From contig NC_071391.1 of assembly GCF_022682495.2 (NCBI RefSeq), positions 13,677,680 through 13,741,679 of the forward strand: DNA of 64,000 nt, in the 5' to 3' direction. The translations under genes were made by a program, and so were the position numbers. Positions 24,280-35,600 of this stretch are shown here, piece by piece. This DNA is from Desmodus rotundus. Its lineage: Eukaryota; Chordata; Mammalia; Chiroptera; Phyllostomidae. The first letter of the stretch is position 1. Every line of letters starts with the position of its first letter. The notes under the pieces are model-generated. The model saw nothing but the letters and a program-made list of their open reading frames with translations, did no database searches and had not been told where the DNA came from.

Positions 24280-25290
24280 GCAGCTGGCGCTCAGCGAATG
24301 CCGACTGAAACGGGGCGGGGGGTGTGGGGGTCCTGGGCGCCGCGCTCCCCTCTGCCCCCTTCTTACCTGTAAGACACTTGCTTTTGCAGGTGCATCTGGC
24401 GGAACCGCTCCTCCACCGGGGCCCCTGGGGTCGTGCCCCGGGGTCCCTCGGGCCACAGCTGCGAGACCTCGGCTTCCTCCCCCCGCCGGCAGCGTCGCCG
24501 CACCACCTCCTCCTCCGCCGGCCGGCCGCCGCTAGCCCTGTCCCCGCGGGGCCCTCCGCCGCCCGGCCCCTCGGCCATCCCGCGGCTGCCCTCTTCCCGC
24601 CGCTCCTGCGGCCTTTCCGGGTCCCCGCTAAAGTTCGTCTCCCTTTCTCCTGGGCCCAGGGAAGCGAACGTGGCGAGAGGGGAGCGCTGGGTCCCTCGCG
24701 TCCCTCCCGACGCCCGGGCTCCGACGACAACGGGAGCAGCGAGATGCTGGGCGCGGGGCCTGGGAAAGGCGGCTGGGGTCCTCCCGCGCCTGGGGAGGGG
24801 GTCCTCGGTGGGTGTCGGGGTGCTGCGTGGTGCGCTCTGGGGCGCCCCCCGGACGGCTGGAGCCGGAGCGGGAGCTGGAGCGCAGCGGGAGCCGGGGCGG
24901 CGAGATCGCTCCTGCAGCCGCCGCCTCTGCCAAGCGCCGGAGTGTCACCTTAGAGACACTCGCAGGCCCGCGGGGTCCGGGGGCGGGGAGGGCGCTGCCC
25001 CGCCCAGCCAGCCCGGCTCCGGGCCAGGAAGGAGCGAGCCCGGCCCAGCCCGCGGTGGGTACGAACACTGCCGCAGGCGCGAGGCTGGGGGTGCAGGGCG
25101 CCCGCGGGAGACCATTCCTGCCCCCCTCCCCCCGCCCCCGGTATTCTGCCGCTCGGCAGCTGCCAATCACCTCCCGCCCGTCACTCAGAGCCTGTGATAC
25201 CCACCCCCTCCCTCGTCCCGCGCTTTCCGGCCTCGGCGTTTGCAGCGGCGGGCAGGTGGAGGGGCGCGGGGGCGGAGACAGGAGAGGGCT
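24280..25290 (-). promoter_or_regulatory. DGKZ: CpG-island promoter and 5' UTR region of the upstream DGKZ transcript
   Basis: About 1 kb of very CpG-rich sequence surrounds and precedes (rightward) the MAEG exon. Long open frames on both strands here are a by-product of the lack of stop codons in GC-rich DNA. Transcription would run leftward into the exon at 24578. Confidence 0.7.
24367..24578 (-). CDS. DGKZ: DGKZ alternative first coding exon, MAEG-type N-terminus
   Basis: Diacylglycerol kinase zeta phosphorylates diacylglycerol to phosphatidic acid and dampens DAG signalling. This exon would supply an isoform-specific N-terminus ahead of the shared C1 domains, which are outside the window. 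It codes for 70 residues plus two bases: MAEGPGGGGPRGDRASGGRP at the start, VEERFRQMHLQKQVSY at the end, and then AG before a gtaaga donor. The ATG has a good Kozak context (G at -3, G at +4). The phase and the split Arg codon are identical to the other DGKZ first exon at 12776, so both can join the same exon 2 (KAITKSG in human). It lies in a CpG island 8 kb past the CREB3L1 stop, where the first DGKZ promoter is expected. I recall a human DGKZ isoform with a similar MAEG start but cannot confirm the match here. Confidence 0.78.
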
Positions 25291-25779
25291 TTAACCCCGT
25301 CTGCGCCATCGGAATTTAGAGGCCCAGGTCCATTTGGGGAAGGGGAGCCTACTCAGGGATGCCTTGCATTTGGAGATGGACCCGATCGCCGGTAATACTG
25401 CCTTTAAGCCTAGAGTTCTTCTGGACCCTGCCGGGAGAGGGACTCGGCTGGGGTGGGGTAGGAGTGGGGGTGGGGTGAGCGTCCAGACCCTGGAGCCCGC
25501 ATCCCCTCTCAAGGCCTGGCTGCCTCCGACGACCTGCCCCGCTGAGGCCTCCGGGCCGGGGTCTCTCTTGGAAGGTTGAATCAACCTCCTGGGCTAGGAG
25601 AAGCTGATGGGAGTCTGTCTTTGACCCCCAGCTTTTCTTGCACCTGCAAACTCCATGGTTCCTCCTCTTGTTCTCGGGTGTTCATCACCTGAACCTTACA
25701 TCTGAACGACGGCAGGATTCTGGCTAATCTCTCAGACTAAGGTCTCCTCCTCCCTCAGCGCCCCAGACTCCTCTTTCTG

Positions 25780-26180
25780 AAGCTGACCTTTGACTGTAGC
25801 ATCTACTCTCCCCCTGCAGTACTTACTGGCTCCCCCTTGCCTGTACTTCAGTCCTGCATTCAAGGCCTGCCTTGATCTCCCCACACCTGATCTCCCCACA
25901 GATCTACTCTGCTTCCATCCATTTCTTTCACTCCTCTGTGCTCCTTCCTCTGGGAACTGTCATCAGGCCTGCACAGCATTGTCCAGGCTGTCTACCCCAC
26001 CTGATATCTCTTTCTGTGGATGTACTTCAAATTCTGAGGCTCTGCTCAAACACTTACTTCTCTTCCAGGAAGCCCCCCTGGATGGCTGTAGAGAAAAGGC
26101 TGTCTCCTTCCTCCCAGCCCCCACTGCCCTCTGCACCACAGGTCTAGCCTACACTGTGTCTTCTCTTTCTCCATTGACTG
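25780..26180 (+). mobile_element. L2 fragment
   Basis: It shows L2 3'-region wording such as ctgctcaaacacttacttct followed by ttccaggaagccccc and the usual Cys/Pro-rich tract. Confidence 0.6.
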
Positions 26181-26489
26181 TCAGCCCAGGAAGGTGGGGG
26201 GGACCAGTCTGGTAGGGGCAGAGAATGGGCTGCACAGGGGGATAGCTGCGTGGTTCCGGGCTCCTCCAGCTCTCACCGCCTCTGCGGTGGCTGCCCTGCT
26301 CTGCGCCACTGCCTGGAGTCTGTGCTCCTCTGTTCCACCCATGGGAATTCTGTCTATTGTCGAGGCCCATCTCAAGGGCCACATCCCCCACAAGCCCCTC
26401 CCTGATACTCCACCACAGATGCTGCCTCCCTTCTTCAGCCCCTGACGATTTCCTGGGCCTCTCTCTGGGCAGCCCCCTCACACTAACAA

Positions 26490-26665
26490 TAACTAACATC
26501 TCATTTGATTCTCACCACCAGTCTAGTGGTAGATGTTATCTCTTCCTCCACATTACAGATGAGGACACTGGGATGTCATTCAAGTGATTTATTTGCTCAA
26601 GGTGGCTCAGGCAGTGAGTGGTGGAGCCAGGATTTAAAGCCAGGTCTTCTGGACCAGAACTCATG
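26490..26665 (-). repeat. MIR fragment
   Basis: Antisense: acattacagatgaggacact, then gagccaggatttaaagccag. Confidence 0.7.
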
Positions 26666-28114
26666 CCCTTTTCCACTTCCCTGTGCTGGCTGCCACACAG
26701 CAGCGGCCTTGAATTTGCCTCTTTCCCTCATCTGAAGCTCCCAAAGGGCGGGAAGGGGCCTGCTTCAGCTCTGCCTCTCACCTCTCCCCAGGCCCAGCAA
26801 TCCCATTCATTGTGGATGAATGGATTAAGCAGAATTGCATTAACCTTCTTGGCCACCGAGGAGCTTCTTCCTAAAGCCAAGTTCTAAAGAAGGTGGGGCA
26901 GCCCTGCCTTCCAGTTGTTGCCCTTGGAATTGCCCTTGGGATTGCTAACTTCCAATCAGCTGGGCCCAGGGTAGCCTCCTACACCATGAATGATGGCAGT
27001 GCTGACTGGGTTTGACGTTTCCTCACCAGCTGCCTAGCTGCTGGGTTTCCAGGTTGGTGTTTTGTGCAGCTCTTTCCTGCTGAGCCCTCCCCACTCAGTC
27101 CTTTTAAAAGTGAAGCTTCTCCCCTCTGTCCTCACACTTCTTCCATTTAGGACCAGATGCTGACTGCGTTATTTTTTTTAGCTACCCCACCCCCACCCTC
27201 TTCCCAAGAATCCCAGAGAAAAATGAAGGCCCCCTCCCCTGAGCAGCCTGACCACCTTCTGCAGCCTCCCCCAGCTGCAGCTTGCTCTGCAGAACCTCTC
27301 CAGCCCATTGTCTCTGTGCTCGGAAAATAATAGCTAATGGCTTTTGAGTGTTTGCGGCAAAACTGACCTTGTGTTGAGAGCTTTATGTGCAAGCGTTCAG
27401 TTACCCCTGCGGCAATGTTATGAGGGTGGGTACTATTTTCCAGGCGAGGACACTGAGGCTTCAGGAATAACTTGCCAAGGTCACATGCTAAAGGGCAGCA
27501 CAGACATCAGGGCTCATCTCAGCCTGTCGCCTCACCTCCCCGTGACCCAAGGGGCACCTTTTACCTACATCAGATAGGCCAGTTTGGCCTCTGGTATTGG
27601 AACCTTGCCCTGGCCCATCCCAGCTCCAGGCCTTGCCCACAGCTAGTCTCCCTGCTTCCAGAGCTTCTGGTTTCCAGGTGTAACAAAGGGTTCACTGTGG
27701 CAATCAGAGCAGAATGACTGTCACTGTGAAAGCCATCACACGTGTGACAAAGGCAGCTGCTAGGGCCGACAATAGAGTGGGGAGGCTGTAGCTCTATTAC
27801 TGTGGATGCATTGGGGACACAGCCCTTCAATGGCAGTGACACATGGCCCTGAGGAGGTGGAGTGTCAACAAGGCGGCTTGTGTGAGAGGGTTGACCTTGC
27901 ATCCTCACAGAGGTGGGCAAGACTGCCTTGGATGGACTGGCATAAGGTGCAGATTGCAGATGAGCACACTGGCCAGCTCACCAAATCCTGGGCTCTCCAG
28001 AATAGTTGCCCGAGGAAGCCCCTGTGTTCTTGGATCAGGTGCAAGAATAAAAATCTGGGCTGGGGGTAGGGCATCCGGAGAAGAGAGCAAGGGGGGCTGG
28101 GATGAGAGCTGGAG

Positions 28115-28300
28115 AGCTGGAGGCACAGCATGAGCTCTGAAGCCAAACAGACCTACATTCAATGACCAACTTTGCCACTTATTTGCTGAGTCAATGACTT
28201 ATTGGCCAAGTCATTTCACCTCTCTGAACCCCATTCTCTTCATTTGTAAAAATACTCACTTCTTATTGGGACAGTGCCTGGTGCGTGGGAATCAGTCCAT
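28115..28300 (+). repeat. MIR fragment
   Basis: It shows gccaagtcatttcacctctc, then cattctcttcatttgtaaaa. Confidence 0.7.
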
Positions 28301-28329
28301 ACGGGAGAGTGGGAGGATGAGCTGATAGA

Positions 28330-28446
28330 TTTCAAGCCCTTGCATATCAGGAGCTGGTCTTGTCTGCCCTGATGTTAGCGATGTGCCATGCACATAAAGG
28401 CCACCCCTTAAATATTTGTTAAGTGAATGAATGAATGAGTGAATGG
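28330..28446 (+). mobile_element. L2 3' terminus
   Basis: It shows aaatatttgttaagtgaatg followed by (aatg)n, the diagnostic L2 tail. Confidence 0.65.
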
Positions 28447-28499
28447 TGAGGGGTCACACCAGAAGTCAGCTTCCATTCCCATTCCTCTGAGTAACTATT

Positions 28500-30045
28500 T
28501 CAAATTCTCACCTTTCCCCCAATTCGGCTCCCCTGCCAACCCTCCCCATCACCCCTCCTCAACCTCCACAGCCCGGGGAGGGAGCTCCCTCAGTTTCCTG
28601 TCTCCCCACACCCTTAACTCACAGTGTACCTTTCAGGTCCATGGTGGACCTCGCCAGCCACTTCCTGGCTCCCTTCTCCCCGCCCCTCATCCATCATCTT
28701 ACCTCTCTGCTGGCTCTTTATCTTCCAGAAATAACCACAGTCAACTCTTTCCCATCTAAGAGAACAGCTCCATACTGCCCTTGTCACATCCCCTCTCGTC
28801 ACCACTCTCTGTTCCTTCACAGCCAAGCACCCTAAAAGACTTCACCTACCCCCCACCCCGTCCTCCCCATTTTCCTGTCAGTTCTTCCTGTTCTCACTTC
28901 TCGCTTCTGCCTCGGCTCTCCCCAACAAGGCTCCAACCAAGGTCACTGGTGGCCTTCTCCTTGTCAAAGAAAAGGGACACTCTGTCTTCTTATCTTTCCC
29001 AGCCTCTCAGATGGCACCTGCCTCCTCCAAGCACGGCTCCTGGACGCTCTCCTCCATCAGTTTCTGGGCACTCACCTCCCCTGGCTTTTCTCTCCTCTGC
29101 AACCATTCCTTCTCAGCCTTCCTGTTTACGCCTCTTCCTCCAGCATCTCTCCATGCCCATCTTCCCTGCACTTCTCCTCCCTCTCTCTTTCCTACATGCG
29201 GGCCCAAGGCTTTAACTTACTACCTGGATGCTGACAATTTCCGGACCTCCGCCTGGGATCACTTTTTCCCAAGCCCTAGACTTACCTGGTAGTGTGAACA
29301 TTCGACAGGAGACTCATGCAAGTGAATTCTTCTCTCCAGACCTGCTCTTCTGCCTGTACTCCCTGTCTGGGTGAATGCAGGCCTTCAAGTCAGACATCTA
29401 AATGTCATCCCAGACCCCACCCTGTCTCTTGCACCCCACAGCCAATTCAATCTGATGTCAAAGCCTGCTGATAATTCCTTCTAATTACCTCCAGAATCTG
29501 TCTCATCCTTACTATACCTCCTGTAGAGCCTGGCACAGGAAAATCTGATTATTTCACTCCCTGGCTCACAAACATTCGGCGGTTCCCCATCATTTTTGGG
29601 ATAAAGTGTTCTTTCTTTAGAAAGGGCCATACTTTTCGTCAGGGTCAGAACCAGGTGAAGCAAACTGGGAGTCTAGGGTGCAAAGCTGAAGGAGCTGCTC
29701 ATTCTCAGGACTGTACAAGTGCTTCCTTAGATTCCACACCCTCGGCATCCCCTTGCCTCACCGCAGTCCTGGCCCTGCTTTTCATGGCTCGATGCCTTTG
29801 CCCTTGACATTCTCTCCACCCCAAACACTCTTGTCTTTTCTCTACCGGACCAGCTCCTACCCATCCCTTAAGACTCCTCCACCAAGGGCCTTCCCTGACC
29901 CACCAAGTCTGAATTATGTGACGTTGTTTTGTGTCCCCTTTACATCCTATACATCCCTGCAGCCACTGGCCCTGACAGCTGGTTTACTCTTCCCCAGCCC
30001 CCACCACCATCCTGGGGCCTTTCACGCAAGTTTGTTGAATGACTA
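28500..30045 (+). mobile_element. Long L2 (LINE-2) copy with reverse-transcriptase-region remnant
   Basis: The ORF2-derived part contains aaggtcactggtggccttct. The typical 3' portion contains atttcactccctggctcaca, ttcggcggttccccatcatt and cctttgcccttgacattctc. Both read in order over about 1.5 kb. No open frame survives, and it is pyrimidine-rich on the plus strand. Confidence 0.75.
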
Positions 30046-30091
30046 GTAGAATCGATGATGGAATTAGAAAGGATGTGTGTGAAAGGTATTG

Positions 30092-30140
30092 TTAGTGATA
30101 ATAACAATAATGATAATAATAGTAATAATAATAGCAGCAG
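30092..30140. repeat. (AAT)n-like microsatellite
   Basis: Imperfect ataataataat units following the L2 copy in the intergenic region. Confidence 0.85.
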
Positions 30141-30479
30141 CTTGGGCCCGGAGCCCAGCCTTTAATGGCCCTGCTATAAAGGCCCGCATGCTCTAGCAGT
30201 TAAAACTGATGTCCAGCCACAGGCAATGAAGTCCCCATCAAGTGGTCAAGATGAGGAAAGACATGGGATAGAGGATGAGGCCTAATGGCCAGTTATGTGG
30301 TTCCGTAATTCAGTCTGGTCTTGTCCAGCTTTTCCTCTGGTAGACAGCTGGCATGGGCACCGTCCCCCCACCGTGCCCCTGCCTCTGAGTGTGCAAGTAT
30401 TGCGCCCGCATGTTGAAGTCCAAATGCCTCAGCAAGGGTTCGAGGCCCCTCCAGGTCTGACCCCTGAGCACCGTCCAGG

Positions 30480-30800
30480 CTCAGCGCAGCATCCTTGCCC
30501 TCTTACCTTCGGACTACTCTGAACTATAGGAATTTTCTTGACATTTCCTTGCTCTCTCCCACCATGGAGGCCTTTGCCCAGGCTGTTCCTTCCTTCAGGA
30601 ATGCCCCGCTCCTCTCTCCTGCCTACTCCCAGCAGTCCTGCTTGTCCCCTCCTCCAGGAAGCCCTTTCTGCTCACGTCTGGAAGAGGCACCCTCCTCTGT
30701 GCTGGGACAGCGCCCTTGCCCGGCCCTTAGCACACTGTACTGATGCTGCCTCTGTGTGCACAGCTCGTCTTTCTTGGCGTCACTGTGCGCTGGGCCCTGT
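30480..30800 (+). mobile_element. L2 fragment
   Basis: It carries ggcctttgcccaggctgttc, ggaatgccccgctcc and ctccaggaagccctttctgc, in the order found near the L2 3' end. Confidence 0.7.
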
Positions 30801-30919
30801 TCTCAGCGCCTTTTATAATTTACCTCGCTGAGTCCCCACAACTCCCTCATCTGTTGGGAATGAGTTGTATCCTCACTTTACAAATGGAGAAATGGAGGCT
30901 CAGAGTTTCAGGTTATAGT

Positions 30920-31410
30920 GTCTTAGTTTCTGATGCTGCAGAACAAGTTACCACAAATGTGACAGCTAAAAACGGCACACGAGTGATCTCAGGTTCCGTG
31001 GCTCGGAGCCTGGGTGCTGGGTGCTGGGTGCTGGGCTCAGGCTGTCCTGAGGCTGCAGCCCAGCTGTTGGCTGGGCTGGGGTCTCATCTGCATGTGGGGT
31101 CCTCTTCCAAGCCTGTTCAGGTGCTGGCAGCTCCTGGAGGTGGCCTGTCTCCATGGAGTGCACAGTGCGGCTGTCTGCTTCTGCAAGGCCAGCAGGAGAC
31201 TCTTTCTTCCGGAACAGCCCAGTCCTTTTCAGGGCTTTCACCTGATTAAGTCAGGCCCACCCAGGTTGATCTCCCTTTTGATGAACTCAAAACCAACTGA
31301 TTTGGGATCTTAATCTGCAAAAGCTCTTTACTTTTGTCACGAGAGGTCATCTAATCACAGGAAGGACATCCCCTCCTAGTCACAGGTCCCCTCCACACTC
31401 TAGGGGCAGG
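30920..31410 (+). repeat. Old interspersed repeat, class not assigned
   Basis: It shows gtcttagtttctgatgctgc, agttaccacaaatgtgacag and later ctgatttgggatcttaatct, wording shared by a common mammalian repeat that I recognise but cannot name. It contains a (gggtgct)n tandem at 31010-31037. Confidence 0.4.
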
Positions 31411-32159
31411 GATGAAACAGGGTGTGCACGCCAGGGGCAGGAATAGTGGAAGCCATGTTAGAACCATGCCTAACACACAGCGTGAGCAGGAGGCAGCTCC
31501 AGGAGGCAAACACAGCTCTTCTTACCCGGAAGTCTGAGCCTTTAATCCCACCGAGGCAAAGGATACAAGAACGGAGCACTTGGCAGATCTTAGTGCAACC
31601 CACCTGGGTACAGCGCGCAGAGCGCCTAGCACAGTGCCTGGCCCACGGGAGGCCCTCCACACTGGCAATTTCCATCCCTAAAGGCCAGCTTGGTGGCTGG
31701 TATGCCTCGCTGCTCTCAGCAGCAGGAGGTGGCTGGTCCCTGGGGGTGGGGCGATTGCAACAGAATTTGACCTTCTAGTTTGAATTCTGTGTCTGGCTGG
31801 AAGAGGGAACCCAATAGAAATGCCTTCCCAACACCCCACACACACTCGTCAGAGTATAAAATAAACTTACCTTCTCAATCCCCCATTCCTCAGTCCTACC
31901 TACCCCTCCCCGCAATGAAGGAGGACACCAAGTCAGGAATTGATGCTGAATCTTTTTTTTTTTTTAACTTTTGCCTTCTTAAAGCATATGCTGAGCAGAT
32001 GGATGAAGCAATTTGGCAATTAAAAAGGCCCAGTGGCTTGGGCAGCGGCAGGGGGAGGCCAGTTGAGGTGTGTGTATGGGGGGGGACCCTCTTTTCCTGG
32101 CCAGGGAACAGCAAAGCCCGCACTAACTTCATAAAATATAAAATGAGGGAGGGGCGAAG

Positions 32160-32648
32160 GTAGGAGGGAGACTTGTAAAATACAATATCTTAGGGGATGG
32201 GCAATAATAAAAAATAAGGTTCATTATTTACAAACAATTTCTGTTCTTGGTCTCTGTACAGTGGGGGTGAGGGGCGTCTGTGTGTGTTGGCATGTTGATG
32301 TGTGTGTCTGTGGGGGCAGGGGGCAGGGGGCAGGGCGGGCAGTGGTCGTGTTGGTCGGTATGAGAAAGGAGGGGCAGCCCTGTGAGTGGTTTGTCTGAGA
32401 AGGACCGATGGTTGTGGGAGGGAAGGTGAGACCGGAGTGGTTGGCCCAAGGGAACGGTCCAAATGTGGGGGGAGGGGCGAGGCCCCAGTCAAGATCTGGG
32501 GCAAAGAAGGGCTGGGGAGAAGTGGAACCCTTTCTCCTGAGATGGGACTCCAGGGGGCAGGGGTACGAGCCGGATCCGGGTTAGTGAGCAAGACAACCCC
32601 TCGTCAGGGGTGCCGGGGGTACATCCTGGGTCCTGGGTCTGGCCTGGC
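32160..32648 (-). other. CREB3L1: CREB3L1 3' UTR (left end uncertain)
   Basis: This is transcribed non-coding sequence after the TAG stop. I found no AATAAA on the minus strand in the first 1.1 kb. The first candidate end is an AT-rich patch at 32205-32240 (minus strand reads GTAAATAATGAACC and then a T-rich run, which would suit a weak polyadenylation site). An ATTAAA lies farther on, near 31538. The true 3' end could be either. Confidence 0.4.
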
Positions 32649-32685
32649 CTAGGAGAGCTTGATGGTGGTGTTCGGGCCTAGATCC
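32649..32685 (-). CDS. CREB3L1: CREB3L1 exon 12, C-terminus and stop
   Basis: This exon has 37 coding nt after a tctctgcag acceptor, completing R and then [11 protein letters not shown] and a TAG stop. NTT is a lumenal N-glycosylation sequon. The last 11 residues equal the human ones as I recall them. Confidence 0.94.
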
Positions 32686-35600
32686 CTGCAGAGAGAAGAA
32701 GAATCAGAGGTGGCTGCCCAGTGAGGACCTTCTCACCACTCTGCAAGCTGGATCTGGACACGGGAGGGATAGGGCCTTGGGAAGGTGTGGCTGACACGGG
32801 ACCCGGGGTGGGCAGAGGACAGGTGGAGCCTGGGACCCCAGCAAGCGAAGGGGCCACCCACCCACCTGTCGTGGAACCACTCCTTGGGGTGGGAGAAGTC
32901 GGGGCTGCTGCCGTTTCCACCGACGTCTTTTGGCCAGGCCTCGCTCAGGTACTTTGTGGTCTCGTGGGTGCTGTCCAGGTGGTCATGCTGTAGGTGGTCT
33001 TGGGGCCGCTGCTCCGCTGGCCCCCCGGGCTTGATTTCCCAGCCATCCGGGGGCTCCACAGGCAGCAGAGCACTGCGTCCATCTTCCCAAGAGCCTGTCC
33101 CCTCATCGTAGAACAGGAGGCTTCGGGAGGGCACTGGAGAGGGAGCTTGGGGTGAGGCCGGGTGCCAAGAGGATCCCCATCCCAGCCACACTTGTGGCCC
33201 AGTAGTTACAGACATGAGCCCTGGAATGTTAAAGGCCTGGATGTGAATTCCAGCCCTAACAATGCTGAGCTGTGTGACCTCGGGCAAGTCACGCCTTTGC
33301 TTTAGCCTTTCTGAGCCTCAGCTTGTTCACCTGTAAAATAGGGATACTAGGACCAACTTCATGTAGATCTGAGCTTTAAATGAGATAATACAAGGGAAGT
33401 GATTGAATCTGGGTTTAGTAAGCACCCAGAGAAGGTAGGTCTTTCTAAGCAAAGGGTACCTATTGGGCTGGGGCATTGGAGAGCTGGGTTTGCATCCTAC
33501 TTCTAACACTTAATTTCCATGAGACCTTGGATAAATCTCTTCTCCATTCTGGGCCCTAGAGTGCCCTTCAGGGAAATGAAGGGAAAGAAAACCCCCACAC
33601 TGTGCAAAGCCCTTTGGCCTGTGTGGAAATTGACATCTCACAGGAACTCAGGAACCAGATAAAGTTAGCCCCGTTTCACAGAACAGGTAATTGAGGTTCT
33701 AGGTTATCATGTACGTTGCCCCATGCTAGTTCGAGCTGAAGGTAAGAGGCAAACCCACCAGGATCCACCACCCCCTTTCAGGCCCACAAGGCTCTGACCC
33801 ATGGGAAGGGTGCCCCCTGGTATTGTGCCATGCACCAGCTCTGTAGGCCAGCCAGCTCCAAAAGCATGTCCTACCCTCCCTGTCCAGACACTGGGTCTGG
33901 AACCACTGCATTCACGAGAGGGGCTCGTTCCTCCTCCGGCCTCCTTGGACTCTGGCCTCGTTTATCAACACTGACACCCCCGCCCCCAACTTCTATTCCT
34001 TCCGCTGCTCAGTCTTCCTCTACACCAAATATGCAAGGGCCCCCAGCCTTGGAAAAACAACACGTGGTTCTCAAGACCTTGCATCCCCTTAGTCACTGTC
34101 CTGTTCTCTTCTTCTCAGGCCCAGGCTGCACGTGTCCAGGGAGTGGTTCTCACTCCCCGCCGCCACTTCCTCTTCCCCTAACAATCCCCTCGGCCAACCG
34201 CTTCCTCCCCTCTCACGGCTCTGCAGGCCTAGGTCATCCTGCCTGCAGCAGTTCTCCTTCTGGAAACTCGCTCTCCCCAAATCCTAGCTCTCTGTTGGCC
34301 CACGGGGTTCCTTCCTCCTGCCCTGCTAGATGGTGAAGCGAGGTTGGGAAGTTCCTCTGTAGGCCCACCTGCAGTATATTCTGCCCCTGGAAACCCACAC
34401 TATTGTGGCTGCGCCCTAGACCACCTCCCCTTGCCACCCGCAGGGTGTGTGTGTGTTGAGAGCATTTGCGCACCATGTCATTTAATCTTTACCGTAATCA
34501 CGCTCAGTAAGTGCAGCGACTCCCATTTCCTGATGAAGAGATGGAAGCCTGGAGAGCTTATGCACAGGCCCAAGGTCATGCAGTTAGGGAGTGGCAGAGG
34601 CAGGTATGACAGACTCTGAAGCGCATGTTCTGAACCACTGTCCCTCCAGTCCCCCATGGGAGGGTAACTATCTGAGCCCACACCACCTCTGCTGCCCACA
34701 GCAGACATCACTAGTGGCCCCTGGCACTCCTTCCTGTTCCTCCTGAGTGGTGCCGGAGTCCGTCTCAGCGAGTGCTTCAGGCAGCCACCACCATCTTGTT
34801 GGAACTGACTTTTGAGCTGAAACTCATTTGCTTTCCCAGTTGGGAAATACAGACGGCACTTAGCTGAGGCCCCACAACCCCTGGCACCATAACACATGGG
34901 GGTGAAGGTAGGAACACTCCTGTTGTCCTCTAAACTGGCCCCCTGGCCACTTCTGGGAGGGCTGGGAATCAGGGGGTCTGCACTGTAGTCCCAATTCCAC
35001 AAATAAAATAGACGCTTTGAGCCTCAGTTTCCCCATCTGCAAAATGAGGAGGTAGAATGAGATGAGGCCACTCCAGAACCTGGCTCCTCCCTTGGGTCTG
35101 GGTTCTGCCCAGAAGCGGGGGCTGGGGGAGGGCAGCCTGGCTCAGGGCACTCACTCTGACTGGCTGCGTAGACGCTGTCAGTGGCCACGGGGTCTTCCTT
35201 CACAGTCTGGGAGCCAGAGGAGAACTCAGGGAGGCAGGGCACGAGGGAGCCCAGCACCAGAACGAAGCACAGGGCTGCCACCTGGTAGTGGACAGAGACT
35301 GGCAGTCAGATCCCGGGCAGGGAGGGGCTGCAACCCTGGCCTCCTCCAAGCCCCCTCCCTCAAAACCACTGGGTGCAAAAGGCTTAGTGTTTTTGTAAGA
35401 AAGCAGCTCCCAGAGCCAACCACCCACTAGATGTGGGGTATCCCACCCTCTGTGGGGAAGGTGGAGGAGGCTGCTCGGCCACCTCAGCCCCTTGTAGGGG
35501 GGCCACCACAGGCAGTGCTGGAAAAAGAAAGAAGCAGCCTATGTGGGGGGCGGGGGGGGGGGAGGAATGGGGGGGGATAAGGAAGAAAGGGGTAGGTGGA

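Larger units (their letters stand above)
25291..32159. other. Intergenic region between CREB3L1 and DGKZ, mostly L2
   Basis: Several L2 fragments, including the 1.5 kb copy at 28.5-30.0 kb, cover much of this. The part at 31950-32150 near the CREB3L1 end contains a T-run and an AT-rich block that could belong to a longer 3' UTR. Confidence 0.6.

Noticed and set aside
24628..25170. 180-codon minus-strand frame in the CpG island
   Set aside because: CpG islands lack stop codons by composition. The MAEG frame, with its donor and matching phase, explains the exon better.
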